In this document: positions 13,285 through 23,356 of the stretch, piece after piece | Layout: the number at the start of each line of letters is the position of its first letter | Position numbering within the stretch: position 1 is the stretch's first letter | Source: Diadophis punctatus similis | Lineage: Eukaryota; Chordata; Lepidosauria; Squamata; Dipsadidae | Assembly (NCBI GenBank): GCA_023053685.1 | Contig: JALIGW010000025.1 | Coordinates: forward strand, 11,250,953 to 11,314,952 | DNA: 64,000 nt | Reading direction: 5' to 3' | Position numbers and translations under genes: made by a program | The notes under the pieces: generated by a model | Told to the model about the DNA's origin: nothing | Databases searched by the model: none | What the model saw: the letters and a program-made list of their open reading frames with translations, nothing else

Positions 13285-13502
13285 AGCAATAGCTATTAGA
13301 TTTGTATGCTGCCCCATAGCCCTCTCTAGGCAATTTACAATATAATCATGATTTGCATATTGCCCCCAACAATCTGGGTCCTCATTTTGCCGACCTCAGA
13401 AGGATGGAAGGCTCAGTCAACCTTGAGCCGGTCAGGATCAAACTCCTGGCTGGGGGCAGAGTTGCCTGCAATACTGCATTCTAACCACTGCAACACCAGA
13501 GC
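13285..13502 (-). mobile_element. tRNA-derived SINE with LINE-like tail, antisense, divergent
   Basis: Same order as the 6361 copy: AGCAATAGCTATTAGA tail, CCCTCTCTAGGCAATTTACA, CCCCCAACAATCTGGGTCC, AGTCAACCTTGAGCCGGTC, then a decayed tRNA-like head ending near CAACACCAGAGCT. It is more diverged than the 6361 copy, suggesting greater age. Confidence 0.75.
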
Positions 13503-13930
13503 TTATGATTTTCGCACAATTTTCAGAGACTGTGAAGGCCACATGAGAATGGGGTGCTGCTCTTGCATGGCTTCAGGACCTTCTGTAAGTGGCACAAGAG
13601 AGCTGTGCTCTTGTGTGGCCTCCAGAGCCTCCGAAAATCAGATGAAAGCAGGGCATGTTTTGCACTGTTTTCAGAGCCTGCAGAGGCTGTGGAAGAGCAT
13701 TCTCTTAAACCAATTCAAAAACAAAGGCTTGTGCAACCCAGACCAGTCTTGAGTAGACCTCAACAGAAAGAAAACATCGCCAAAAATAAGAAAGTGTGCA
13801 GAAGATCCTGGGGAATGGAATTTTTGAGCGCCAGCGGTTATGCTAGGCTGCAGTTGAGACCCAGTTGTTAAAATTAATAACATTTACAGTATTCGCAAAA
13901 TACTGGGTCTAGGCTTTGGGCTCGGTGTGT

Positions 13931-14136
13931 CACTCCTAGGTTTTCTCAGTGGCTTCTTTTCAAATGCTGGTTTTTAAAAATCGCAGATTGTGCAGAGCGC
14001 ATCTCAGACAATTTCTTTACATCCTACAAAATCATCACATTTCACTTGTAGAAGAAAATCAGGTTTGTCTTGCATTCAATAGGAAATATAATTTATAGGG
14101 TAAAACTACAGGGTATTTTGTGAATACTGTAGCTTC
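13931..14136 (+). repeat. direct repeat unit 1 (about 200 bp)
   Basis: The stretch from ACTCCTAGGTTTTCTCAGTG to ATAGGGTAAAACTACAG is repeated in the same orientation at 15041-15235, with roughly 85-90% identity by eye. Neither copy has recognisable transposon ends or coding sequence. Confidence 0.8.
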
Positions 14137-14238
14137 AGGCCTAGCCTCAGCACTGCCACTAACTATCACTGTTCAGGGTAGCCTAGTTCAGGGAGATGGA
14201 AAGATAGAAAATTATTTTATCTTTTGTTGGGGCGGAGT

Positions 14239-14570
14239 CAGTGGTGGGTTCCTACCGGTGCGGTCCACTCTGTCATTCCGGTAGCGGCCAGCAGATGGCG
14301 CTATTTGCACGCAACCGCTCCGGTGCCATCTTTGGTGGTCCATCGCGTGCGTCGCCATCTTTTTTTGAGAATTTTTGGGCTTTTTTTCTTCGCATCTGCG
14401 GAAGCAAAATCCCACTGAAATCTTGCGAGGGGACGTGCAAGATTTTGGCAAGCATGCCCGGAAGCAAAATTGCACAAGGGGGCGCGTGTTTGTAGCGAGC
14501 ATGCATGCGCACAAAACATGGAGATGCGCGTGCAGCGCACTGGTATCGGTAAGTGAGCAACCCATCTCTG
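14239..14570. mobile_element. hAT-like element (GGTGGGTT family), 332 bp
   Basis: The ends are CAGTGGTGGGTTCC and GAGCAACCCATCTCTG. A perfect 8 bp duplication, GGCGGAGT, lies at 14231-14238 and 14571-14578. It contains repeated GGAAGCAAAATC blocks and a GGTAAGTGAGC splice-donor-like motif near the right end, shared with the 20433 element. Confidence 0.93.
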
Positions 14571-14578
14571 GGCGGAGT

Positions 14579-15040
14579 TAAATGTCAGCAGAATAAAGTT
14601 AGGCTTTTTTTTTAAATTTTGACACACAGAGCCCAAAGCTTAGACCCAGGCTGATGGCAGAGCAGTTCCAGGAAATACCTGTTCGAAAACTCAGGGGTAT
14701 TTTGGCAAAGCCCACCGTCCATTGCAAAAGAAAAGGGTGAAAGATTAACCGGCACAGCAACACATAAGTTCCCTTTGGCCACTGCATCAAGTTGGAGGAT
14801 ACATTTGGGCGCCCAGGAATGGCTCTGTATTGAATGTCTGTTTGCAGGAGATGCTGAGAGTAGCAATGCATTCAGTCACCAGCAGAGTGGGTTGACAAGC
14901 CACATCAGTTCCTGGAGCGTTTATGGGGCTTAGCTGCATTAAGCAAGGACATTCATGCCGTCATGGCTATAAATAACCTCCCGCATTGAGGATATATGGG
15001 AACACGGCTCAGTGTTCAACCACCAGGCAAAAATATTCAC
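14579..15040. other. unique spacer between the two direct repeat units
   Basis: No gene recognised. Minus-strand open frames at 14599-14871 resemble nothing known. Confidence 0.45.
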
Positions 15041-15235
15041 TCCTAGGTTTTCTCAGTGGCTCCTTTTCAAATGCTTGTTTTTTTTAAAAAATCGCAGATT
15101 GCGCGGAACGCATCTCAGACAATTTCTTTATATCCCACAAAACAGTCACATTTCGCTTGTAAACAAAAATCAGGTTTGTCTTGCATTCAATAGGAAATGT
15201 ACTTTATAGGGTAAACTGCAGCTTATTTTATGAGT
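15041..15235 (+). repeat. direct repeat unit 2 (about 195 bp)
   Basis: Second copy of the 13931-14136 unit: same start (CACTCCTAGGTTTTCTCAG) and same CAGGTTTGTCTTGCATTCAA core. It differs by scattered substitutions and a longer T run. The spacing of about 1.1 kb, with a hAT insertion between, suggests an old local duplication or two copies of an unnamed repeat. Confidence 0.8.
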
Positions 15236-15660
15236 TCTGAAAATGTTATTAATTTTAACAACTGACATTTGAACAACTCTTTATAGCCCTGGCAAACCAA
15301 AACACTGGCTTGGATACATTTCACAACTGAATCTGTCCATGCAAGAGGAGAGCAAATTATGGGTCCTTTGCAAGTTGCATTTCTTCTTACAAAGTGCTCA
15401 TCCAACACAGCTCACTTTGCCCTGGCTTCAAGACAACCAATTTACTGCATTCTCACAATGGAGCCTCCCAATATATGCTGGTCTTCTGAAGCTGGATCAG
15501 GTGTGGGTTCAAACCGGTTCAGACCGGTTCGCCCAAACCGGTAACGACCCGCTGGTGATGTCACAATGACATCACTGAACCGGATTGGTCGGTGCCGGTC
15601 CATGGGTGCTGCCATCTTTTTGGGGATTTTTTTGGGGGGGGGGATTTTTCCGGTTTTTTT

Positions 15661-15680
15661 CTTCTGCGCATGCGCAGAAG
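15661..15680. promoter_or_regulatory. perfect 20 bp palindrome, NRF-1-like site
   Basis: CTTCTGCGCATGCGCAGAAG is a perfect palindrome whose centre, TGCGCATGCGCA, fits the NRF-1 consensus (YGCGCAYGCGCR). The identical word recurs at 20744-20763 and 55069-55088. Binding is inferred from the motif only. Confidence 0.6.
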
Positions 15681-16213
15681 CTGAGTTTCCGGCACTGTGC
15701 ATGTGCCACCAGCTTGTTTTCAGCTTTTTTTGCTGTTTTTGCTTGTTTTTGCTTCTGCGCAGAAGCAGAAGCAGAGTTTTCAGCAGGGAGGGGGGGAAAT
15801 GCTTGCCCGACTGCTCCCTCCCTAAGCAACCTCGGAAGTTTTCAAGCTTGTCTGGAGAGGCTTTTTTTTAAAAGAAAACCCCAAAAAAGCTGCAAGATCC
15901 GCAGCTGACGGTCTCCGGTAAAATGTGTATCTTGTGGCCCGCCCCGCCCTGTACCCTGCCCCACCTGCCACCCCAAAATTGTACCCCACTGCGAGTGTCT
16001 CTCAGCTGATGTGTGCAGGGAAAAACTTTAAACAGTAAAGAAAAACTTCTCATGAGTGTAAGGCAATTAACAACTTCTTGCAAGCGCAAGAAGTTTTTCT
16101 TTACTTGTGCAAGGGCTGGGAGTTGCTCCGAGGCTCCGAGGACCAAAACTTCCACCACCACCCCGAATCCCAGCTCCGCAGCGAGGGATGAGGTGATCAC
16201 ATCAACAGCTTGT

Positions 16214-16564
16214 TCTCCTGCCGTGTTCAAGCAGAGCTCCGGCGGGGCTTGAATCTGCATTGCAGGAAGACTCCGCTCTTGGGGTGTGTGCACTCCAGGC
16301 TTCCTCTGGAGACACCCCCCACAACCTTCCTACAATTGCCAGCGACATCTTTCTTGGTCTGCCGGTTCCCCTTCACCTCTTCCCAAGCCCAGGTGGGGGA
16401 AAAACACCTCAGGGTGCCCTGATCCATCTTCCTCAACTAGGAGGCTCCGCTGCTCCTCAAGTGGCAACACTCTTGGAGGACGATGTTTTGCCCAGCCTGG
16501 AAGTTGCTTCCGAAGCACAGAAAAGCTTCGCTTTTTCTCCTCCTCAGTGAGCAAAAAGCTGGCA
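16214..16564 (+). repeat. module A, inverted copy at 18627-18967
   Basis: It runs from TCTCCTGCCGTGTTCAAGCA to GAGCAAAAAGCTGGC. The reverse complement is present from GCCAGCTTTTTGCTCACTG to CACGGCAGGAGA at 18627-18967, about 85% identical by eye. Confidence 0.85.
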
Positions 16565-16671
16565 GGCAGGCAGGGTCCAACCCATAAGCCCTCTCTGGCC
16601 CCAGTGCAGGAGCAGCCCAAGCCAATCAGAGCCGAGCTGACCGTAGCTGGGCTGCACAACCTGAGGAACAG

Positions 16672-18330
16672 GTGAATAGAATGGTGGGCAAGACCACAGC
16701 AGGCATAGCCAGAGCCACGGGCAACCGGAACCACGGGCAGTGGATCAGCTCGCTGCGGGCCTGGGATTCGAGGGGTGGAGGTTTTGCTCTCACGATTGTG
16801 AGGCAATTAACAACTTGCCCCTCCTGGCTGGTCTCGTGCCCCTCCTGGCTGGTCTCGGCCAGCAGAGAGGTGGCACGCGGCTGGATCCAGGCGGTTGTCA
16901 ACGCTTCTCTGAGGGAGGGCTCCGTACCGCAACCGTTAAAAGTTGCGGTGGTGAGACCCCTCCTCAAGAAGCCTTCGCTGGATCCAGCGGATTTGAAGAA
17001 CTTTCGTCCGGTCTCCAACTTGCCTTTTATAGGTAAAGTTGTGGAGAAGGTGGTGGCCTCTCAGCTCCTTCGGTTATTGGAGGAAACTGATCATCTAGAT
17101 TCCTATCAGTCGGGTTTCAGGCGCGGTTACAGCACAGAAACCGCCTTGGTCGCCCTGATGGATGATCTCTGGCCAGCCCGGGATGGGGGTAACTCCTCCA
17201 TCCTGGTGCTACTTGACCTCTCAGCGGCTTTCGATACCATCGACCATGGTATCCTTCTGCATCGTCTCAGCGAGTTGGGAGTGGGAGGCACCGTTTTGCG
17301 GTGGTTCTCCTCTTATCTCGCTGATAGGATGCAGTCGGTGTTAGCAGGTGGGCAGAGGTCGTCTCCTAGGCCCCTGACCTATGGGGTGCCTCAGGGTTCG
17401 GTCCTCTCACCCATCCTGTTCAACATTTACATGAAACCGCTGGGGGAGATCATCCGTAGACATGGGGTGAGTTTCCAACAGTACGCTGACGACACCCAGC
17501 TGTACATCACCACCCCGTCTGACTTCAGGGAGGCGGTTGATGTAATGTGCCAGTGCCTGGACGACGTTAGGATCTGGATGGGGAGGAACAGACTTAGACT
17601 CAACCCCGACAAGACTGAGTGGCTCTGGATATTGCCTCCTAAGGACCATGACAACTGTCCCTCCTTGGTTCTTGAGGGAGAAAAATTAACTCCCTCAGAA
17701 CGGGTTCGCAATTTGGGAGTCCTCCTAGATCCACAGCTAAAATTAGATCAACACCTTACAGCTGTGGCTAGGGGGGCTTTTGCACAGGTTCGCCTGGTGC
17801 ACCAATTGCGACCATACTTGGAGAAGGAGGCTCTACTCACGGTCACTCATGCCCTTGTCACCTCTAGATTGGACTACTGCAATGCGCTCTACATGGGGCT
17901 GCCCCTGAAGAGTATTCGGAGACTTCAACTGGTGCAAAATGCAGCTGCGCGTGCTGTGGTGGGTGTTTCAAGATACACCCACGTAACACCCATACTCCGC
18001 CAGCTGCATTGGCTGCCCATTGGTCTCCGGATACAATTCAAGGTGCTGATCATCATCTTTAAAGCCCTACATGGCTTAGGACCAGGTTATCTCCGGGACC
18101 GCATTCTGCCGCATTCCTCCCTTCGACCGGTTAGGTCCCACAGAGTGGGTCTCCTCCAGGTCCCGTCAGCCAAACAGTGCCGACTGGCGGGGCCTAGGGG
18201 GAGGGCCTTCTCTGTGGGGGCCCCTGCTCTCTGGAACCAACTTCCCCCAGAGATCCGAACCATCCCCACCTTGCTGGCCTTCCGAAAAGCCATTAAGACA
18301 TGGCTCTTCCTGCAGGCAGGGGTGAATTGA
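16672..18330 (+). pseudogene. CR1/L3-like LINE ORF2 fragment: reverse transcriptase, 5'-truncated
   Basis: The 552-codon frame is open throughout, but its first 48 codons read through host-element DNA. LINE sequence starts at 16817 (residue 49). It encodes the reverse transcriptase of a non-LTR retrotransposon, which copies its RNA at a nicked target. Visible motifs: LKNFRPVSNL (108-117), QSGFRRGYSTETAL (146-159), LDLSAAFDTID (181-191), GVPQGSVLSPILF (238-250), catalytic YADD (271-274), then the C-terminal region with SRLDYCNALYMGLP and GRAFSVGAPALWNQLP. The N-terminal APE-type endonuclease and any ORF1 are absent, so this copy cannot move itself. A 21 bp tandem duplication at 16817-16858 encodes PSWLVSC twice. 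The start at 16672 is not biological. Uninterrupted RT over about 500 codons suggests recent insertion. CR1-group versus L3 naming is from memory. Confidence 0.9.
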
Positions 18331-18513
18331 GACGATTTATTCCTGATGTCTCCCCCATGTATGTATGATGTGTGTATATTTATATTTTTAATTGTTTTTA
18401 AGTTCTTTTAATAATTTTGTTTGGAGTTTTTGTATAAAATGTTGTACGCCGCCCTGAGTCCTGCGGGAGTAGGGCGGCATAGAAAAGCTACCAAATAAAT
18501 AAATAAATAAATA
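16817..18513 (+). mobile_element. CR1/L3-like LINE insertion, 5'-truncated
   Basis: It contains the RT frame, a stop at 18328-18330 and a roughly 160 bp 3' UTR with GCCGCCCTGAGTCCTGCGGG and a complementary GTAGGGCGGC that can form a hairpin, then an (AAAT)n tail at about 18492-18513. Removing it rejoins AGGCAATTAACAACTT (16801-16816) to CTTGCATTCGC, a word that also occurs uninterrupted at 16061, so the insertion point is well defined. A 5 bp duplication, AACTT, flanks it. Confidence 0.85.
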
Positions 18514-18626
18514 AACTTCTTGCATTCGCGAGAATTTTTTCTTTACTCTGCAAGGGTTACTCTGAGGAGCAAAACTTCTGCCCACCCCCGAATCCCAGGC
18601 CTGCAGCCCCTCGACCCTGCCGTCCC

Positions 18627-18967
18627 GCCAGCTTTTTGCTCACTGGGGAGGAGAAAAAAAGCCTCTTCGCACTTCAGAAGCAACTTCTAGGCTGGGCAAA
18701 ACATCGTCCTACAAGAACGCTGCCATTTGGAGAGAAACCTCCCAGTTGGGGGAAGATGGATAAGGGCATCCTGAGGTGTTTTTCCCCCACCTGGGCATGG
18801 GAAGAGGCGAAGGGGAACCGGCAGACCAAGAAAGATGTCACCGGCAATTGTAGGAAGGTGGGGGGGTGTCTCCAGAGGAAGCCTGGAGTGCGCACACCCC
18901 AAGAGTGGTGTCTTCCTGCAATGCAGATTCAAGCCCCGCTGGAGCTCTGCTTGAACACGGCAGGAGA
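18627..18967 (-). repeat. module A', inverted copy of 16214-16564
   Basis: Reverse complement of the left module. Between the two copies lies the LINE. Module B' follows A' here although B follows A on the left, so this is not one simple palindrome. Confidence 0.85.
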
Positions 18968-19418
18968 CCGAGCTGTTCACGTGACCACCTCCACCCGGCC
19001 TCTTTCCCTCTGCCAGTAGGGAAGCCAGGTTCAGTCCGAGCTGGTCACTGCCTGGCCCAATGCCAGCCCCCCCTTGCCCACCATTTAATTTGCCTGTTCC
19101 TGGGGTCGGGCAGCCCAGCTATGGTGGGCTCGGCTCTTGGCAGGTGAAGAATCTACGGGCAAAGCGAGCCCCTCTGAGGAGGGCAGTGGGGAGCAGCTGC
19201 CCAGGAGGACCTGGCCACCCTCCCTCACTCTCCGGCCATCACATGGCCAGAGGATTAGGTGCCCCAAAACGCGCCTGTGTTGCCGGGTCGACCTCAGACC
19301 CCACAAGGCAGCGGAAGCCAGAATGTCGCCACAATCTGAGCTCCCTTTGGAGTGGGTTGCAAACAAGGTACAAGGTGGCTCCCAAACAGAACATGGCACA
19401 CCCAGAACTGCTGCTTCT

Positions 19419-19468
19419 TTGCAACAGCCGAGGACTGAAGAGGTGCCTCTTCCATCCTCGGCTGTTGG
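19419..19468. repeat. hairpin-capable inverted repeat
   Basis: CAACAGCCGAGGA and TCCTCGGCTGTTG pair over 13 bp, with a further inner GAAGAGG/CCTCTTC pair, all inside the right arm of the composite element. Confidence 0.7.
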
Positions 19469-19939
19469 AATAAGCGGCGGCTTTGACTGCCACCATGCCC
19501 ACTTCGTTCTCTGGTCCCTCTCCTTCCCTCGCTCGGCTGCTACTGCCAGGGTGCTGCCAGAGCAAGCGCAGGGTGTGGGGGGGGGGCATGGACCGTTCGG
19601 CGCTGAGGTAGAAGCAGCCATGGCGGCAGGGAAGGTGAGGCTTCTTTGTCAGCTTCCCAGCTGGCAAAACATAAATTTTCGTGTGTTCTGTGGCTAGGTG
19701 GGGGCATGTGACTGAGGGCATGGGGGTGAGTGACGTCAAGTTGGTCATGCCTACTCAGTCGCATGACCATCAAACCACGCCCACAAAATAAGCCATGCCC
19801 ACAGAACCAGCAGTAAAAAAAAATTGGAACCCACCCCTGAGCTGGATCAAGCTGAACAGTGTCCATGACAAAACAGAAGGGACCCTCCCTTGTTGTAGGG
19901 AGGAGCAGCCTCCAGAGATCAATGACCTGCTGGATTTTA

Positions 19940-20424
19940 TATATTCAATTTCTATAGCCACCCATATCAATCAACCTCTAGTTGGCTTACAATTCCAAAA
20001 CCTACAAAAACAAAACAAACATTTTAAACTAAAAACATCCAAAATAAACACACACCCCAACTGAGATAATTAGCCAGCTAACAGTAAAGCCAAGAAATGG
20101 GGCCTTTAACACTTTCAGCTTCCTGGGCTCAGGAACACAATCGGGCTTTTAAAGATTTACAGAAGGCCAACAGGGTTGGGGCCATTCTAATCTCTGAGGT
20201 GAAGATCTTCCACAGAGCAGGGTCTACTTCAGAAAAGGCCCATCTTCTAGTACCCCTCCCACCAACACTCTGGCTGATGGGATCTGCAGCATGGCCAATC
20301 TGCTAGATCGAACTGGATGGGTACAGACTCTTGGAAAAAGACAGTCCCCCAGGTAACCCAGCCCCAAGCCACATAGGGCTTTAAAGGTGACAACCAGCAC
20401 CTTAAATTGTGCCCAGAAACATAC
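19940..20424 (-). mobile_element. CR1/L2-like LINE 3' remnant, antisense, part 1
   Basis: The minus strand encodes a decayed LINE C-terminal peptide (FKALCGLGLGYLGD, about 20340-20400) like that in the intact copy at 16672, followed by a long untranslated body. The match resumes after the hAT insertion at 20433. Composition and wording (TAGGGCTTTAAAGGTGACAA, CCAGCACCTTAAATTGTGCC) are those of old LINE 3' regions in reptiles; the clade name is uncertain. Confidence 0.6.
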
Positions 20425-20432
20425 CAGTAACC

Positions 20433-20869
20433 CAGAGGTGGGTTCCTGCCGGAGCTGCCCAGTACACAGCTCCGGTAGGGAGCGGCGGATTTCGCAACTG
20501 CTCCGGAGCCCTCTCTGCTGGTCCACCCGGTGCGTCGCCATTTTTTTCAGTGATTTTTGGTGATTTACGGGCGATTGTGCTTCTGCGCATGCGTGGAAGC
20601 AAAATTGCGCTGAAATCTCGCGAGGAGATGCGCACGTGCGCAAGATTTCAGCGAGATTTTGCCTCCGCGCATGTGCGGAAGCAAAATCGCGCCGAAATCT
20701 TACACACGCGAGCGTCCCCTCATGAGATTTTGGCGTGGTTTTGCTTCTGCGCATGCGCAGAAGCAAAATCATGCAAGGGGGCACGCGCGCGTAGCGAGCA
20801 CGCCCCCCCGAAGCGTGGAGATGCGCGCTCATGGCTCCAGCAGCAAGGTAAGTGAGCAACTCAGCCTTG
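20433..20869. mobile_element. hAT-like element (GGTGGGTT family), 437 bp
   Basis: The ends are CAGAGGTGGGTTCC and GAGCAACTCAGCCTTG, with a perfect 8 bp duplication, CAGTAACC, at 20425-20432 and 20870-20877. It splits an antisense LINE remnant. The interior has three NRF-1-like palindromic words (20580-20599, about 20662-20681, 20744-20763) each inside GGAAGCAAAATC/GATTTTGCTTCC contexts, and AAGGTAAGTGAGC near the right end. Confidence 0.93.
20744..20763. promoter_or_regulatory. perfect 20 bp palindrome, NRF-1-like site
   Basis: Identical to the words at 15661-15680 and 55069-55088. Function inferred from the motif only. Confidence 0.55.
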
Positions 20870-21010
20870 CAGTAACCAATGCAGTTCATTCAGTACCGGT
20901 AATAGTGTTACATCTGCCATATATCTGGCACCATTTATTTCCTGTGCAGCCACATTTTGCACCATTTGAAGTTATCAAATGCTCTTCATGGGCAACCTAA
21001 TGCGGTTCAC
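20870..21010 (-). mobile_element. CR1/L2-like LINE 3' remnant, antisense, part 2
   Basis: It continues the 19940-20424 repeat after the hAT insertion (GTAACCAATGCAGTTCATTC, CATTTTGCACCATTTGAAG). Confidence 0.55.
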
Positions 21011-21465
21011 TGCAGGACCACCCCTTCCATCAGGTACAGGCTTTGTAACTCTCTGCTTGGGCAGCTAGAGAGACGGGACCTTTCCTGACAATTCTCTGTG
21101 AGGAATTGTTTGTTCTCCCTATTCCATCTCTCAGTAAAGTGCTGTCAGGAATTAAAAACTACCACACCACACTCCTGCACCTGCACTAAGATATAAACCA
21201 CAGATTACAGACTACAATGCCTGAGTTCATACATCACACTACTAGGCCTAAGATTATGGCTGTGTGTGATGTAAAACACAACTGGCCAATATTTGCTCAA
21301 TAAGATTGTTGGAGATCCACATCCAATTCTAACGAGTCTTTGCTGAGGAGATGTAGGAACTAAGATTTGGGGTTAGCATCTTTAAGAAGAAAACTGCAAT
21401 GATTATATTCCTCATCAGTCAGGCTACAGGACTACTGTTCTGTAGGAGCTCACAGAGAAAAAATA
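21011..21465. other. unique DNA, nothing recognised
   Basis: No repeat ends or coding signal were seen. Confidence 0.5.
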
Positions 21466-22136
21466 TATTCTTTTTTTTTTCCAAGAATTTTTTTTTATTT
21501 TTTCTCCACAACTTCATATACAACTCAATATGAATATATCTCAAAATATCACAATAAAATACATAGTTCTACATTGTAATTAATCATTCAAAAATCAATA
21601 AACACTTACATCATCAATCATCAGTCTGTTCTACTTTTTTCTATTACACTCCCCTCTCTCTATCTCCATCTTCTCCTCCTACTTTCTTACTCCTTCACTC
21701 CTCCTCTACCTCTCTCTACTCCTTCTCTTCCTCCTCCTTCTACTTCCTCTTTCACCCTCTTTGCCTTTCCCTGAGTACTCTTTATACTAATTCATCTTAC
21801 ATTTGACAGACTGATGATATCTTTTAAAAAGTTATATTTATTATTATGTCATTTCTTTATGTATAATATTTTATTCTAGATATATGTTGCTAACTCAATA
21901 TTACCTCCAAAAAAACCTAGTTTTGTCAGCTGGGATCTCCTTGATCTAGTTTTAAATTTTCACTCCAAATTTGATGGCTATTAGTTTAACTTCCCAAAAA
22001 AGTTATCATTCCTCCTACTTCTTAATTATAAGCCATAGTGCTTACTCCCCTTCTTTAAGCTCAAAATTCCTCATTTATTTTTTTCTTCTATCTCATCGTT
22101 ATTACATGCCCTTCTTTTTTTTTTTTTTTTTTTTTG
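21466..22136 (-). mobile_element. possible antisense L1 3' UTR
   Basis: It opens with a T run (the complement of a poly-A tail) and AATAAAATAC, followed by a 150 bp pyrimidine tract at about 21640-21780 that mirrors the purine-rich 3' UTR of the L1 at 24141-26478. A second T run at 22116-22135 closes the region. No ORF2 codons or convincing target duplication were found, so this call is weak. Confidence 0.4.
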
Positions 22137-22750
22137 AGGAAGATATATAGATCTGGATAGCAACTGCAATCCAATCATCACTGGTATTCTGTTTCAGACA
22201 CAAACACAGTTGCTAAGGAGTTAAGCAGATAATAGTAGACAAAATTGAAAACCAAGGTCTGTGTAAAGAGAGCTTGCCTGAATAATTCTGTTCAAGCAGC
22301 AATAGAGTGGTCCAAATTCATTCCAAGAGTCAGAGTGCCAAGTCAGGAAATCAGCTAGTCCAATAATCAAGAGTTCAACAGTAAGTAGACACAAGAAGAA
22401 GAGTCACAAACTCAAAATGGTTATTTCCCACAAATACTGAAAGCAAAGCAGCTATATAAATCTGTCTCCAGGCAGGTGGCTGCAATTATTCATTTCTTGC
22501 CCTTTGTCTAACAAGGAGCCTCATTGAAGAGCGTTGCTCTGCTCACCGCTGCATGTGCCTAGAACCAATGCTCAGGGGGTCATGGCTCATCGATGCTCCA
22601 GCTGAATAGGAAATGCCTGTGGCTGATGAGCCTCAAATGAATAATGATTTAATGATTCCTGAGGCTGACAATCCTGAAGCTGACAATCCACAGGTTCAGC
22701 TGGAGCAAAAGGTCAGAGTCAGATGCTCAATGATGGCTCCTAATACCTGG
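22137..22750 (-). other. possible solo-LTR-like or other unnamed repeat, antisense
   Basis: Read on the minus strand it has a TATA-like TTTATATAGC (about 22451-22460) and a proline-codon-poor, pyrimidine-rich body. The style resembles 60051-60860. No TG...CA ends or short direct duplication could be fixed. Confidence 0.25.
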
Positions 22751-22752
22751 TA

Positions 22753-23101
22753 CAGGTAGTCCTCAACTTACAATAGCTCCTTTGGTAACCATTTGAAGTT
22801 ACAACAGCACTGAAAAAGGGACTTGTGACCATTGCAGGATCCCTGGGGCAACGTGATCAAAATTCAGATGCTTAACAACTGACTCATATTTATGAGGGTT
22901 GCAGTGCCTTCAGGTCATGTGATCACCTATGATCTTTTGACAAGCAAAGTCAATGGGGAAACCAGATTCACTTAACAACCATGTTACTAACTTAACAACT
23001 GCAGTGATAAATGGGGCAAAAATGGGGCAAAACCAATTTTTCACTTAGTAACAGAAATTTTGAGGTCAATCGTGGTTGTACTGTACGTTGAGGACCACCT
23101 G
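22753..23101. mobile_element. TA-flanked MITE, CAGGTAGTCCTCAACTTA type, 349 bp
   Basis: The left end, CAGGTAGTCCTCAACTTAC, and right end, GTACGTTGAGGACCACCTG, are inverted repeats, flanked by TA at 22751-22752 and 23102-23103. Tc1/mariner-type (Tigger-like) non-autonomous element by target and ends. Related copies lie at 29271 and 36494. Confidence 0.85.
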
Positions 23102-23356
23102 TATTGAAATGGCTGCCCCTATTTGTCTCTTCACTCAATGAAAGATGCTAAGTTTTAAAGTACTAAATAGCCAAAGGTCAGGTTGCCCAAAAGGAAATCA
23201 GTTCGATTTTTTTTAATGCATTCATCAAATCATGGATACTCAAACTTGCCAAATTCTGAATGTATATTAATTCCCTTACAACATGGCTTCTCTGGAGGGA
23301 AAATTTGACTGTAGCCAGTCACAAAACCATTTACTAGGAAACAAATGGGTTAAGCT

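Larger units (their letters stand above)
15498..19839. mobile_element. 4.34 kb composite hAT-like element hosting a LINE
   Basis: The left end is CAGGTGTGGGTTCA and the right end TGGAACCCACCCCTG, inverted counterparts belonging to the GGTGGGTT family. A perfect 8 bp duplication, AGCTGGAT, lies at 15490-15497 and 19840-19847. The left 170 bp carry the usual ACCGGTT words and an NRF-1-like palindrome at 15661-15680. The interior is unlike the short copies: GC-rich modules occur twice (16059-16175 with 16801-16816 plus 18513-18600 in direct orientation; 16214-16564 with 18627-18967, and 16621-16705 with 19060-19140, inverted). A 5'-truncated CR1/L3-like LINE (16817-18513) interrupts it. No hAT transposase domain was seen in any frame. 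Confidence 0.82.

Noticed and set aside
16330..17018. Minus-strand open frames opposite the LINE (158 and 130 codons)
   Set aside because: Shadows of the GC-rich modules and of the plus-strand reverse-transcriptase frame; no protein motif.
19085..19748. Overlapping frames of 169-186 codons on both strands
   Set aside because: They lie in the GC-rich right arm of the composite element. No hAT transposase, zinc-finger or other motif is visible.
22116..22135. Poly-T run as the poly-A tail of a processed pseudogene
   Set aside because: No gene-like sequence follows on the minus strand and no target duplication could be matched.
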